Assembly (NCBI GenBank): GCA_964538355.1
Contig: CAZIFC010000005.1
Coordinates: 62,001 to 126,000, forward strand
Direction: 5' to 3'
DNA: 64,000 nucleotides
DNA from: Bilophila sp964538355
GTDB lineage: Bacteria; Desulfobacterota; Desulfovibrionia; Desulfovibrionales; Desulfovibrionaceae
The translations under genes and the position numbers were made by a program. Every line of letters begins with the position of its first letter. The first letter of the stretch is position 1. A model generated the notes under the pieces. The model made no database searches, was not told where the DNA came from, and saw nothing but the letters and a program-made list of their open reading frames with translations. Shown one piece after another: positions 35,864 through 44,609 of the stretch.

Positions 35864-36736
35864 ATGAAAAAGCCGTATATCTTTCCTCTGCTTTTGGGAA
35901 CGCTCGCTCTGACAGGCTGCGCCAATGGCCAGATCGACGCCATGCAGATGCGTATCAACCAGCAGGATCAGCAAATCCGCCTCCTGAGCAGCCAGCTTTC
36001 CGGCGTGCAGCCCGCACAGGCCGACACCTGGGCACAGGTCCAGTCCCTGCGGCAGGAAATGAGCGCAGTGAAGGGGCAGATCGACGACTTCAACAACGCC
36101 ACCACCGCCGTGGGCGGGCTTCCCGGCCTTGCCCAACGCGTGAACAACCATGAGGCGGCTCTCCAGGCCATCGCTACGCAGTTCGGCATGGAGCTTCCCA
36201 CCGCTGCGGCCCCCGGCACCATGCCCGCCGGAACTGCCCCTGCCGGAACCCCCGATACGGCGGGTATGGCTCCCGCCGCCGCGCCCGCGGCTCCGGCCAT
36301 GCAGCCGCAACAGGCCGCACCGCAACAGCAGGCCGCACCCCAGACGCAGGCCCAGAGCGACATCGCCAAAGCCCTCTACGACAACGGCGTACAGTCGTTC
36401 AATGCCCGCAACTACAAGCAGTCCCTGAAATCTTTCTCCGACTTCACGGATACCTACGGCAAGCACAAGCTCGCGTCCAACGCATGGTTCTGGCGCGGGG
36501 AGTGCAATTACCAGCTCGGGAACTATCCAGCTGCCGCGCTGGATTACGAACAGGTGATTTCCAAGTACGGTTCCAGCGGAAAGGCCGCCTCAGCCTATCT
36601 GAAGCAGGGCATGTGCTTCATCAAGGCCGGAAAGAAGGCCGCCGCCAAGGTTCGCCTGCAGGAACTCATGAAGAAGTTCCCCAAATCTCCTGAAGCGACC
36701 CGTGCCGCACAGCTCATCAAAGACCACAAAATGTAG
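35864..36736 (+). CDS. cpoB: CpoB/YbgF-like lipoprotein with coiled coil and TPR repeats
   Basis: Periplasmic cell-division or envelope coordinator of the YbgF family, usually tied to Tol-Pal. The product is 290 residues. The signal ends in LTGC at Cys 19, so it is a lipoprotein here. A Gln-rich coiled coil (about 20-75) and a long Ala/Pro/Gln linker (about 120-165) are followed by three TPR-like repeats (ALYDNGVQSFNARNYK, SNAWFWRGECNYQLGNY, ASAYLKQGMCFIKAGKK). No tol or pal gene is adjacent, so the role is by family. Confidence 0.85.
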   Translation: MKKPYIFPLLLGTLALTGCANGQIDAMQMRINQQDQQIRLLSSQLSGVQPAQADTWAQVQSLRQEMSAVKGQIDDFNNATTAVGGLPGLAQRVNNHEAALQAIATQFGMELPTAAAPGTMPAGTAPAGTPDTAGMAPAAAPAAPAMQPQQAAPQQQAAPQTQAQSDIAKALYDNGVQSFNARNYKQSLKSFSDFTDTYGKHKLASNAWFWRGECNYQLGNYPAAALDYEQVISKYGSSGKAASAYLKQGMCFIKAGKKAAAKVRLQELMKKFPKSPEATRAAQLIKDHKM

Positions 36737-36763
36737 GCCGATGACGGGAGCGCAGCCCCTATC

Positions 36764-36791
36764 TTGCATTCAGGAACAAAACGTGTAGAAT
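36764..36791 (+). promoter_or_regulatory. Promoter of the CAU tRNA
   Basis: TTGCAT (36764-36769), a 16-base spacer and TAGAAT (36786-36791), placing transcription start about 55 bases before the tRNA. Confidence 0.5.
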
Positions 36792-36854
36792 AATGCGCTG
36801 CAATCGTGGTTTTCTTTCAGGATGCCTTTCCTGAAAAACCCCGGCGGCACTCAG

Positions 36855-36930
36855 GGACCTATAGCTCAGTTGGTAGAGCCACCGGCTCATAACCGGTCCG
36901 TCCTAGGTTCAAGTCCTAGTGGGTCCACCA
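36855..36930 (+). tRNA. tRNA-Met (anticodon CAU)
   Basis: A 76-nt cloverleaf with encoded CCA. Acceptor GGACCTA (36855-36861) pairs with TGGGTCC (36920-36926) using one G-U. The anticodon stem/loop is ACCGGCTCATAACCGGT with anticodon CAT, and the T arm is CTAGGTTCAAGTCCTAG. Elongator Met and lysidine-modified Ile2 share this anticodon loop; Met is the default call. Confidence 0.9.
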
Positions 36931-36940
36931 TAAAGAAACA

Positions 36941-36975
36941 AATGGGTTACGAAGTCTGTTCGTAACCCATTTTTG
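36941..36975 (+). terminator. Terminator after the CAU tRNA
   Basis: AATGGGTTACGAA (36941-36953) pairs with TTCGTAACCCATT (36959-36971), followed by TTTG. Confidence 0.88.
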
Positions 36976-37453
36976 TATCCTTCCTCCCAGTTCCCCCTCC
37001 GCAGCCCTGCACCGCCGCATCCTTTCAGAGGTATCCCCGAAACGCTTCCTATCGACAGCCGAAACGGTTCCTGCCCGCGGATTTCCTCATGCCACGCGGC
37101 TCCGTCAGCATGGCGGGGCGGGTTCCAAGGCAGACGCATACGTTTCTCATGCCGGTTGACCCAAACCTCCCGGCAGTGTAACAGGGGATCTGCCCATGAA
37201 AAGGATTCGTGGGCGAGACAATCTTTTAAGGGTGGTATCCAATGCTGCGTATGCGTACCTGATTGAAGGCAATAAGAACCCACGGGGTGTGGTTCTCATT
37301 GTCCATATGGATGCGGAAAGAGCATGGAGCCTTTTGCCGCCCTTCTGGTTGTACACACGGGGGGACGCTTTAGGCGAACCTTCTCATTCCCGCGTTCAGG
37401 ATGAATCTGGCATGGACTATCCGCCGAAACGTTTTGGGAAGGAGAAGGAAACC
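36976..37453 (+). other. Non-coding stretch before yedE
   Basis: About 480 bp with no convincing gene. An in-frame extension of yedE to 37196 exists, but it lacks a ribosome-binding site and a signal-like start. No clear promoter, riboswitch class or repeat was recognised. The segment is long enough for a structured leader or small RNA controlling the selenium genes, but nothing visible proves one. Confidence 0.5.
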
Positions 37454-38539
37454 ATGAAGAAAAACCTCTTTGCGACGACCCCCGGCATCATTGCCGTCGG
37501 AGCCGCCATCGGACTCATTGCCGTCTGCCTGCAGGCACTCGGCAACCCCGCAAACATGGGCATCTGCGTAGCCTGCTTCGAGCGCGACATCGCCGGTGGC
37601 CTCGGGCTGCACCGCGCTGCCGTCGTCCAGTACCTGCGCCCTGAAATCATGGGGCTGGTGCTCGGTTCGCTGGTCGCCGCCATTGCCACGCGGGAATTCA
37701 AGCCGCGCGGCGGATCAGCCCCCATCGTCCGCTTTGTCCTCGGGATGATCGCCGCAATGGGCGCGCTCGTGTTTCTGGGCTGCCCGTGGCGCGCCATTCT
37801 CCGGCTTGCCGGCGGCGACGGAAACGCCATCCTCGGGCTTGCCGGTCTGGCTACCGGCATCTGGTTCGGAACCCTCTTTTTCAAGCGCGGCTATTCGCTC
37901 GGACGCAACGGCAGCCAGAGCGTGGTTTCCGGTGCGCTGTTCCCGGCCATCGTCGTCTGCCTGCTGCTTCTCTATCTGATTTTCCCGCAAATCCCCGATC
38001 AGCCGCAAAGCGGGCCGCTGTTCTACTCCGTCAAAGGTCCCGGCTCACAGCACGCCCCCTTCCTCGCCTCGCTGGGCCTGGCCTTTGTAATCGGCATCAT
38101 CGCACAGCGCAGCCGCTTCTGCACGATGGGCGCATTCCGCGATCTGTTCCTGTTCCGCTACACGCACCTGTTCCTTGGCCTGGCGGCCATGTTTGCCGCC
38201 GCGTTCATCGCCAACGCGCTGACCGGCAGCCTCAAGTTCGGCTTTGAGGGCCAGCCCGTGGCGCACAGCGACTTTGTATGGAACTTCCTCGGCATGGTCA
38301 CCGCCGGGCTTGCCTTTGCGCTGGCTGGCGGCTGCCCCGGACGCCAGCTGTTCATGGCGGGCGAAGGCGACAGCGATGCGGGCATCTTTGCCCTCGGCAT
38401 GCTGGTTGGCGCAGCCATGGCCCACAATCTGGGCACGGCCAGTTCCGGCACGGGGATCGGCACCTATGGCATGCAGGCCACGATCATCGGCTTCATCATC
38501 TGCCTTGTTATCGGTTTTGTTCATTCCAAGAAAGCGTAA
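37454..38539 (+). CDS. yedE: YedE-type selenium-linked membrane transporter
   Basis: Multi-pass inner-membrane protein of the YeeE/YedE family, the selenium-metabolism branch; a putative selenium-compound transporter. The start at ATG 37454 follows GGGAAGGAGAAGG and gives 361 residues with about nine hydrophobic segments. Conserved Cys motifs are MGICVACFERDIAG, FLGCPWRA, RSRFCTMGAFRD and GGCPGRQLFMAGEGD. yedF follows 12 bp later, the standard pair. Confidence 0.92.
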   Translation: MKKNLFATTPGIIAVGAAIGLIAVCLQALGNPANMGICVACFERDIAGGLGLHRAAVVQYLRPEIMGLVLGSLVAAIATREFKPRGGSAPIVRFVLGMIAAMGALVFLGCPWRAILRLAGGDGNAILGLAGLATGIWFGTLFFKRGYSLGRNGSQSVVSGALFPAIVVCLLLLYLIFPQIPDQPQSGPLFYSVKGPGSQHAPFLASLGLAFVIGIIAQRSRFCTMGAFRDLFLFRYTHLFLGLAAMFAAAFIANALTGSLKFGFEGQPVAHSDFVWNFLGMVTAGLAFALAGGCPGRQLFMAGEGDSDAGIFALGMLVGAAMAHNLGTASSGTGIGTYGMQATIIGFIICLVIGFVHSKKA

Positions 38540-38551
38540 GGAGTCCTTGTC

Positions 38552-38764
38552 ATGCGTACTGTCGATACACGGGGGCTTTCCTGCCCCCAGCCGCTGATCC
38601 TCTTCCATCAGGCTCTTGCCGAAAATGCCGCCGAACCGCTGGATGTGATGGTGGACAACGAGGCCAGCCTCGAAAACGTCACCCGCGCCGCCGAAAAAAA
38701 GGGCTGGAACGTCGCTGCCAAGCATGAGGGCGAAGGCGTGTTCCGGCTGGAACTTCGCAAGTGA
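38552..38764 (+). CDS. yedF: YedF-type TusA-like selenium-metabolism protein
   Basis: Small sulfurtransferase-like (TusA/SirA fold) protein, 70 residues, with the signature DTRGLSCPQPLI containing the reactive CPxP Cys. Partner of YedE, perhaps taking the chalcogen atom after import. The stop overlaps the next gene's GTG start (GTGA). Confidence 0.9.
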   Translation: MRTVDTRGLSCPQPLILFHQALAENAAEPLDVMVDNEASLENVTRAAEKKGWNVAAKHEGEGVFRLELRK

Positions 38765-39339
38765 AAAGCCTCTTTTCCAGGCTAGCCTCGCTGTTTCAAG
38801 GGAAGCCCCGTCAGGGGGCTTCCCCTTCGGCGTCTCCGGCCTCCACAGAGTTCGGCTTTCTCGTCTTTCAGCATACCGGCGAGGTCATCCTTGCCGAACG
38901 GACCCTGCGGGAAGCGGGGTTTGCCGTTGAGGTCAAGGGGCCGCCGCCGGAACTGCGAACCGGATGCGATATGGTTGTCGTATTCGATCTGATGCAGGAG
39001 CCGCTGGTACGCAAGACGCTGGAATCCATCCGGCTTGAGCCAATCCAGTCGGTTCCCATGCGGGATACCCTGCTTGAGCCGGTATCGCTGTTTCATGTGC
39101 AGGACTACGGGGACTGGTTCATGGTGCGGGCGGCGAACATGAAAATCACCGTGGAACGCGCCACCGGAAAAATCGTCAACGTCTCCGGGGGCGGCTGTCC
39201 CGATGTGCCGTATCTGGCCTCCCTGCTGACGGGGCAATGCATCGGAGACGCCGAAGAACCGCGCATCAAGGGGCAGACCCTGTGCTCCTACTCGTTGCAG
39301 CGGGCGTTTGAGGAGGCAAGGCGACTATGGCGTGGATGA
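38761..39339 (+). CDS. DUF3343-containing selenium-cluster protein
   Basis: The product is 192 residues from a GTG start inside the yedF stop. After a Ser/Pro-rich N-terminal tail (about 1-28), the segment GFLVFQHTGEVILAERTLREAGF matches in pieces the DUF3343 pattern (putative Se/S carrier-like); the rest reads PELRTGCDMVVVFD and later SGGGCPDVPYLA. DUF3343 proteins regularly sit beside YedE/YedF. The C-terminal half (about 105-192) is longer than the domain and not recognised. It overlaps the next gene by 13 bp. Confidence 0.75.
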   Translation: MKSLFSRLASLFQGKPRQGASPSASPASTEFGFLVFQHTGEVILAERTLREAGFAVEVKGPPPELRTGCDMVVVFDLMQEPLVRKTLESIRLEPIQSVPMRDTLLEPVSLFHVQDYGDWFMVRAANMKITVERATGKIVNVSGGGCPDVPYLASLLTGQCIGDAEEPRIKGQTLCSYSLQRAFEEARRLWRG

Positions 39340-40202
39340 TTTGCGGTACGGTTCCGGCACAGGATTTTCCGCTCGTAGAGGGCCGCTGGCGGCTTGAGGG
39401 CAGGCGGCTGCATCTGGAAGGCGGGAACCTCCCGCCCGTTTCCGTACAGCGCGGCACCCCCGCCCTGCTCGGCACGGCCCTGCTGGCCTGTGAAACCCTC
39501 GGCATAGAGCCGCCCACAGCCCTGCTGGTCGGAGACACCGGCAACGGGGACGGCAGCCGGAGGCTGTATGAACACCTTGCGGCGGCCCTTCCCGGCTATG
39601 CCGACGTGCGGGGCCTGACCTTCCACTACCTTTTTCCCGATCTGGATGGACACAATCGGGTCTTGATGGCCCTGGAGGAGCGCAGCCCCAAGCCCCTGCT
39701 GGTCGCCGACGCCGGATTCATGTACGTCGCCAAGATGAGCGGCTATGCGGATGCCTATGATCTGTTCACGCCCGACGCCGGCGAGCTGGCCTTTCTTGCC
39801 GACGAAAAGGCCCCGCACCCGTTCTATACCAGAGGCTTCCTGCTGGCGGCGGACGAAGACGTCCCCCAGCTTGTCAAACGGGCCTACCACCACGGCAACG
39901 CCGCGCGTTTTCTGCTCATCAAGGGCAAAACCGATCATGTCGTACAGGGGGGGGACTTCCTTGGCGACGTGTCGGAACCACAGGTTGCCGCCCTCGAACC
40001 CATCGGGGGGACTGGCGATCTTGTCACAGGGCTTGTGACCGGTCTGCTCGCCGGAGGCATGGACATGGCGAAAGCCTGCCTGACGGCAGCCAGGGCCAGC
40101 CGGATAGCCGGACAGCTGGCGAATCCGAATCCGGCAACGCAGATCGCGGAACTGCTCCCGTTTCTGCCCGAAGCCCTGCGTGAGGCCATGAAGACCGCCT
40201 GA
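39327..40202 (+). CDS. YjeF-C/ribokinase-like sugar-kinase-fold protein of the selenium cluster
   Basis: The product is 291 residues. The C-terminal motif IGGTGDLVTGLVTGLLAGG is the anion-hole/catalytic signature of the NAD(P)HX dehydratase and ribokinase superfamily, and FTPDAGELAFLADE matches the T-P-N-x-x-E part. A lone kinase-fold protein translated together with yedF and DUF3343 suggests a role in selenium handling rather than NAD(P)HX repair, but this is inference. The start overlaps the upstream gene by 13 bp. Confidence 0.75.
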   Translation: MAWMICGTVPAQDFPLVEGRWRLEGRRLHLEGGNLPPVSVQRGTPALLGTALLACETLGIEPPTALLVGDTGNGDGSRRLYEHLAAALPGYADVRGLTFHYLFPDLDGHNRVLMALEERSPKPLLVADAGFMYVAKMSGYADAYDLFTPDAGELAFLADEKAPHPFYTRGFLLAADEDVPQLVKRAYHHGNAARFLLIKGKTDHVVQGGDFLGDVSEPQVAALEPIGGTGDLVTGLVTGLLAGGMDMAKACLTAARASRIAGQLANPNPATQIAELLPFLPEALREAMKTA

Positions 40203-40223
40203 TTCCGCCTTGACGCACAGGAC

Positions 40224-40262
40224 AAAAAAAGCCTTCCCCGCAACCCGGGAAAGGCTTTTTCC
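40224..40262. terminator. Bidirectional terminator
   Basis: AAAAAGCCTT (40226-40235) pairs with AAGGCTTTTT (40251-40260), giving a U-tract on either strand. It separates the convergent selenium run and the purine permease. Confidence 0.9.
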
Positions 40263-40282
40263 ATTTCGACAAGCCGGATGCG

Positions 40283-41608
40283 CTAGCTGCGCATGGCGAA
40301 GTTGATGAGGAACATCAGGGTGATGATCCACATGAACAGGCTGACTTCACGGGCACGTCCAGACAGCAGCTTGACGGCGGCATAGCTCACGAAGCCGAAG
40401 CCGAAGCCGCTGGCGATGCTGTAGGTCAGCGGCATCATGATGATCGTCATGAAGGCCGGGAACCCTTCGGTAAAGTCGTTGAAATCGATGTTCATCACTT
40501 CCATCATCATGAGCGCGCCCACGATGAGCAGGGCCGGAGCCGTGGCGAACGCCGGCACAAGGCCGATGAGCGGCGCAAACACCAGCGAAACGGCAAAGAG
40601 GACGGCTACGGTCACGGCGGTCAGGCCGGTGCGCCCGCCCTGCGAAATGCCGGCGGCACTTTCGACGTAACTGGTGATGGTGGACGTGCCGAGGAAGCTG
40701 CTCGCGATCGTGCCTACGGAGTCGGTGACCAGAGCCTTGTCGAGGTTTTCGATATGGCCCTTCTCATCCATCAGGTTGGCCTTGCGGGAAAGCCCGATGA
40801 GCGTGCCCATGTTGTCGAACAGCTCAACGATGGTGAAGGTGAAGATGATGGAAATGATGCCGTAGTTGAGCGCGCCAAGGATGTCCAGCTGCATGAGCGT
40901 GGGTGCAAGGCTCGGCAGCGCGAAGCTCATTACGCTGTCAACGCCGGTAGGAGCCTTCGCCACGCCGAAGATCATGCCGAGGACGGTGGTAAACAGAATC
41001 CCGATGAGCAGGCTGCCCTGCACCTTGCGGGCCATCAGCCCCGCCGTGAGCATCAGCCCGCAGCAGGCCAGCAGCGGCCCGGGCTGGGTAACATGCCCGA
41101 GGCCGACCACGGTAGCTTCATTCTTTACCACGATGCCCGCATTCTGCAGGCCGATGAAGGCAATGAACATCCCGATGCCGACCACGATGGCATACTTGAG
41201 GTTCATGGGCACGGCATCGATGAGCAGCTGGCGAATATGCGTAACCGTCAGGATCAGGAAGACGATGCCGGAAAAGAACACCGCGCCGAGGGCGACTGTC
41301 CAGTGCAGGCCGAGAACGCCGCAGACATAGTAGGCGAAAAAGGCGTTCAGGCCCATGCCCGGAGCCACGGCAACCGGGAAGTTGGCCCAAAGGCCCATGG
41401 CGGCACTGCCGATGGCGGCGGACCAGATGGTCGCGGCAATGGCGGCTTCCTTGGGTATGCCCGCGTCGGCCAGAATGCTCGGGTTGACGAAAATGATGTA
41501 GGCCATGGCGACATAGGTCGTCAGCCCGGCAAGAAGCTCCGTCTTGACGGTCGTGCCCTTTTCCGTGAGTTTGAAAATCCGTTCCAAGATGCCCTGTGGT
41601 TGGCTCAT
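40283..41608 (-). CDS. AzgA-type guanine/hypoxanthine permease
   Basis: Proton-coupled purine uptake transporter of the NCS2 AzgA/GhxP branch. The start at ATG 41608 follows AGCGGGGGATC and gives 441 residues with 12-14 hydrophobic segments. Family motifs: ELLAGLTTYVAMAYIIFVNP near the N terminus, PVAVAPGMGLNAFFAY, LFDNMGTLIGL, and SFLGTSTITSYVESAAGI in pieces. It gives the purine cluster a substrate route. It could carry xanthine or uracil instead; AzgA features favour hypoxanthine/guanine. Confidence 0.9.
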   Translation of the reverse strand: MSQPQGILERIFKLTEKGTTVKTELLAGLTTYVAMAYIIFVNPSILADAGIPKEAAIAATIWSAAIGSAAMGLWANFPVAVAPGMGLNAFFAYYVCGVLGLHWTVALGAVFFSGIVFLILTVTHIRQLLIDAVPMNLKYAIVVGIGMFIAFIGLQNAGIVVKNEATVVGLGHVTQPGPLLACCGLMLTAGLMARKVQGSLLIGILFTTVLGMIFGVAKAPTGVDSVMSFALPSLAPTLMQLDILGALNYGIISIIFTFTIVELFDNMGTLIGLSRKANLMDEKGHIENLDKALVTDSVGTIASSFLGTSTITSYVESAAGISQGGRTGLTAVTVAVLFAVSLVFAPLIGLVPAFATAPALLIVGALMMMEVMNIDFNDFTEGFPAFMTIIMMPLTYSIASGFGFGFVSYAAVKLLSGRAREVSLFMWIITLMFLINFAMRS

Positions 41609-41635
41609 GGGATCCCCCGCTGTTGATGGTTGCAC

Positions 41636-41651
41636 AGCCGGCTTCGTGCCA
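41636..41651 (-). promoter_or_regulatory. Possible sigma-54 promoter of the purine permease
   Basis: On the minus strand TGGCACGAAGCCGGCT has a perfect -24 TGGCACG and GC at the right distance, but -12 reads CGGC instead of TTGC. It lies 28 bp before the start codon. Confidence 0.35.
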
Positions 41652-41662
41652 GCATGAATGCC

Positions 41663-41689
41663 TGTCAAAAAGAGACGCCTGTTTTGACA
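41663..41689. promoter_or_regulatory. Inverted repeat upstream of the purine permease
   Basis: TGTCAAAA (41663-41670) and TTTTGACA (41682-41689) form 8-bp inverted arms spaced by 11 bp, a possible operator just upstream of the sigma-54-like site. The left arm also reads as a TTGACA on the minus strand, but no matching -10 follows. Confidence 0.45.
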
Positions 41690-41852
41690 CAACAACTAAC
41701 GGGCCTCAAGGGGAAAATCAATGGATACCGCCCAAAAGGGAAAGGCCCCCGCGGGATACTTCCCTGCGAAGGCCTGACATGCGGAGAGAAACCTTTTCGC
41801 CACCCCCGAACCGGTCCCTGCGGCAAGGCCGCTGGAGAAGGTTCGCGGGGCT

Positions 41853-41875
41853 GCGGGGAAGGCGGCCTTCCCCGC
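41853..41875 (-). terminator. Perfect hairpin directly after clpB
   Basis: GCGGGGAAGG (41853-41862) and CCTTCCCCGC (41866-41875) form a 10-bp stem with a 3-base loop, 5 bp past the clpB stop. No U-tract follows on the minus strand. Confidence 0.5.
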
Positions 41876-41879
41876 GTTC

Positions 41880-44498
41880 CTAGAGCCAGTTGACCGTATC
41901 GCCGGACTTGACGCCGAACTTCAGGTTTTCTTCCGTGGCGTCAATGACCACCCCCTGGTCGTCACGCACCTGCCCGCCAATGATGTACTTGGCGAGCGGG
42001 GTTTCCACATGGGACTGCAAGTACCGCTTGAGCGGACGGGCTCCGTAGTGCGGATCGTAGGCCGCGTCGGAGATGTACTCGTGCGCCGCCTCGGTCAGTT
42101 CGAGCGTAATCTTGCGTTCGTCGAGCCGCTTCTGGAGGCGGCGCATCTGGAGATCGATGATCCGCCCGATCTGTTCGGGGAGCAGCGGCTTGAACAGCAC
42201 CGTTTCGTCCACCCGGTTCAGGAACTCGGGCTTGAAGTGCTGGCGCAGGTCGTCCATGACGCTCGTATACACATCGGAGGCGAACGAACCGTCGGGGTTG
42301 ATGCCGTCGAGCATCTTGTAGGAGCCGATGTTCGAGGTCATGATCACGATGGTATTGCGGAAGTCCACCGTCCGCCCCTGGCTGTCGGTCAGGCGTCCGT
42401 CATCGAGAAGCTGGAGCAGCGTGTTGAACACGTCGGGATGCGCCTTCTCGATTTCGTCGAACAGGATGACGCTGTACGGCTTGCGGCGCACGGCCTCGGT
42501 CAGCTGTCCGCCTTCGTCATACCCCACATATCCGGGAGGCGCACCGATGAGCCGGGCCACGGAATGCTTTTCCATGTACTCGCTCATGTCAAGGCGCACG
42601 ATGTTCTCTTCGCTGTCGAAGAGGGCTTCGGCCAACGCCTTGCACAGCTCGGTCTTGCCCACGCCGGTAGGCCCGAGGAAGATGAACGAACCCTGCGGAC
42701 GCGAGGGGTCGGACAATCCGGCACGCGTACGCAGCACGGCATCCGCCACGGCCTGCACCGCCTCATCCTGCCCGATCACCCGCTCGTGCAGCTTGTCGGG
42801 CAGATGAATGAGCTTGTCGCGCTCGGACTGGAGCAGCCGCGTCACCGGAATGCCCGTCCAGCGGGCCACGATGTCCGCCACGTCGTCGGGGCGCACTTCC
42901 TGCTTGAGCAGGCGCGGAGCCTCCTGGCCGGTTTCGGCGTCGTGCAGCCGTTTTTCAAGCTCGGGGAGCCTGGCGTACTTCAGCTCCGAAGCGGCCTGGA
43001 GATCGCCGCGCCGGGTCGCGTCTTCAATGGCAAGCCGGGTCTTCTCGATCTCGCCCTTCAGGTTTCTCGCCTCGTTGATGACTCCCTTCTCGCTCTCCCA
43101 CTGCCCTTTCAGCTCGGCCTGCGTCATCTGGAGGTTGCGGAGTTCGTTTTCCAGCTTTTCCAGACGGTCGCGGGAGGCGTCATCGGTTTCCTTGCGGAGA
43201 GCTTCGCGCTCGATTTCAAGCTGCATGACCTTGCGGTTGGCCTCGTCAAGTTCCGTGGGCAGCGAGTCGATCTCGGTACGGATCATGGCCGCCGCCTCGT
43301 CGATCAGGTCGATGGCCTTGTCGGGAAGCTGGCGGTCGGTGATGTACCGATTGGACAGCACCACGGATTCCACGATGGCGGAGTCGCTGATACGCACGCC
43401 GTGGTGAACTTCAAAACGTTCCTTCAGGCCCCGGAGGATGGAGATGGTGTCCTCCACGCTCGGCTCTTCCACCAGAACGGTCTGGAAACGGCGTTCCAGC
43501 GCGGGGTCCTTTTCGATATACTTGCGGTACTCGTCGAGCGTCGTCGCGCCGATGCAGTGCAGCTCGCCGCGAGCCAGCAAGGGCTTCAGCAGGTTGCCCG
43601 CATCCATCGCGCCGTCGGTCTTGCCCGCGCCCACGATGGTGTGCAGCTCATCGATGAACAGGATGATCTGCCCCTCGGACTTCTCCACTTCGGACAATAC
43701 GGCCTTGAGCCGTTCCTCGAATTCGCCGCGGTACTTCGCGCCCGCGATGAGCGCGCCCATGTCCAGCGCGAAAATCGTCTTGTTCTTGAGTCCTTCCGGC
43801 ACGTCGCCCTTGACGATACGGTAGGCCAGGCCTTCCGCAATGGCGGTCTTGCCGACGCCCGCCTCACCGATCAGCACCGGGTTGTTCTTGGTCCGGCGCG
43901 ACAGGATGCGGATGACGCGGCGGATTTCCGCATCACGCCCGATCACGGGGTCGAGCTTGCCCTTGCTGGCGGCCTCGACAAGGTTGCGCCCGTATTTGGA
44001 GAGGGCCTCGTAGCTTTCCTCAGGGTTGGCGGAGGTTACGCGGTGCGGGCCACGCACGGTCATCATGGTTTCGGTAAACTTGTCCGCGGACAGCCCGGCA
44101 TCAGCCGCGACCTGCCCCAGCCCGGTGCTGGCGGGCTCGCGCAGCAGCTCGGCGAAAATGTGCTCCACGCTGACGTACTCGTCGCGCAGCCGCTTGGCGA
44201 GAGCCTCGGCATTGGCAATGGCCTTGGCAACCCGCTGGGAAATGGTGATTGTGCCCATTTCCGCGCCCGGCCCACGCACGGAAGGACGCTTTTTCAGCGC
44301 AGCCTCCAACGCCGTAGCCAACGCCTTGGGAGAAACGCCGGCACGCTCCAGCACGCGGGGGACAAAGCCGTCTTCCTGATTCACCAGAGCCAGTGCCAGA
44401 TGTTCGGCATCGACTTCCTGATGGCCATACTGGGCGGCAAGTCCCTGCGCCGTAGCCAGAGCTTCGCGGGATTTTTCGGTAAATTTATTGATATCCAT
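41880..44498 (-). CDS. clpB: ATP-dependent disaggregase ClpB
   Basis: Hexameric AAA+ chaperone that resolubilises aggregates with DnaK. The product is 872 residues. Order: N domain (EALATAQGLA), first AAA domain with GEAGVGKT near 206, middle coiled coil (about 410-520), second AAA domain with GPTGVGKT near 608, and Walker B VILFDEIEKAHPDV. It follows GAGGTGAACC. It lies downstream of cbpA and cbpM, which form a matching co-chaperone pair. A 6-3-6 palindrome (44591-44605) lies in the gap. Confidence 0.98.
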   Translation of the reverse strand: MDINKFTEKSREALATAQGLAAQYGHQEVDAEHLALALVNQEDGFVPRVLERAGVSPKALATALEAALKKRPSVRGPGAEMGTITISQRVAKAIANAEALAKRLRDEYVSVEHIFAELLREPASTGLGQVAADAGLSADKFTETMMTVRGPHRVTSANPEESYEALSKYGRNLVEAASKGKLDPVIGRDAEIRRVIRILSRRTKNNPVLIGEAGVGKTAIAEGLAYRIVKGDVPEGLKNKTIFALDMGALIAGAKYRGEFEERLKAVLSEVEKSEGQIILFIDELHTIVGAGKTDGAMDAGNLLKPLLARGELHCIGATTLDEYRKYIEKDPALERRFQTVLVEEPSVEDTISILRGLKERFEVHHGVRISDSAIVESVVLSNRYITDRQLPDKAIDLIDEAAAMIRTEIDSLPTELDEANRKVMQLEIEREALRKETDDASRDRLEKLENELRNLQMTQAELKGQWESEKGVINEARNLKGEIEKTRLAIEDATRRGDLQAASELKYARLPELEKRLHDAETGQEAPRLLKQEVRPDDVADIVARWTGIPVTRLLQSERDKLIHLPDKLHERVIGQDEAVQAVADAVLRTRAGLSDPSRPQGSFIFLGPTGVGKTELCKALAEALFDSEENIVRLDMSEYMEKHSVARLIGAPPGYVGYDEGGQLTEAVRRKPYSVILFDEIEKAHPDVFNTLLQLLDDGRLTDSQGRTVDFRNTIVIMTSNIGSYKMLDGINPDGSFASDVYTSVMDDLRQHFKPEFLNRVDETVLFKPLLPEQIGRIIDLQMRRLQKRLDERKITLELTEAAHEYISDAAYDPHYGARPLKRYLQSHVETPLAKYIIGGQVRDDQGVVIDATEENLKFGVKSGDTVNWL

Positions 44499-44590
44499 AA
44501 TGGTTCACCTCTATTGCAGTTCTGGATCGCGCTTCCTGGAAGGTGTTTTCCATGCAGTGCGACTGTACAAGCGTTATTGCTACCGCTTAC

Positions 44591-44605
44591 CCTTATACAA
44601 TAAGG
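44591..44605. other. Perfect palindrome between cbpM and clpB
   Basis: CCTTAT-ACA-ATAAGG is a 6-bp inverted repeat with a 3-base centre, about 95 bp before the clpB start. It could be an operator or a small RNA stem; there is no U-tract. Confidence 0.35.
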
Positions 44606-44609
44606 CCCC

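Noticed and set aside
37196..37453. Extension of yedE or a separate small gene
   Set aside because: No ribosome-binding site, no family match, and ATG 37454 fits the family start with a good site.
41609..41760. Purine riboswitch before the permease
   Set aside because: The conserved loop and core sequences of the purine aptamer are absent on the relevant strand.
42009..44603. An 864-codon frame antisense to clpB
   Set aside because: Mirror frame of a strongly conserved gene; no start signal or domain.
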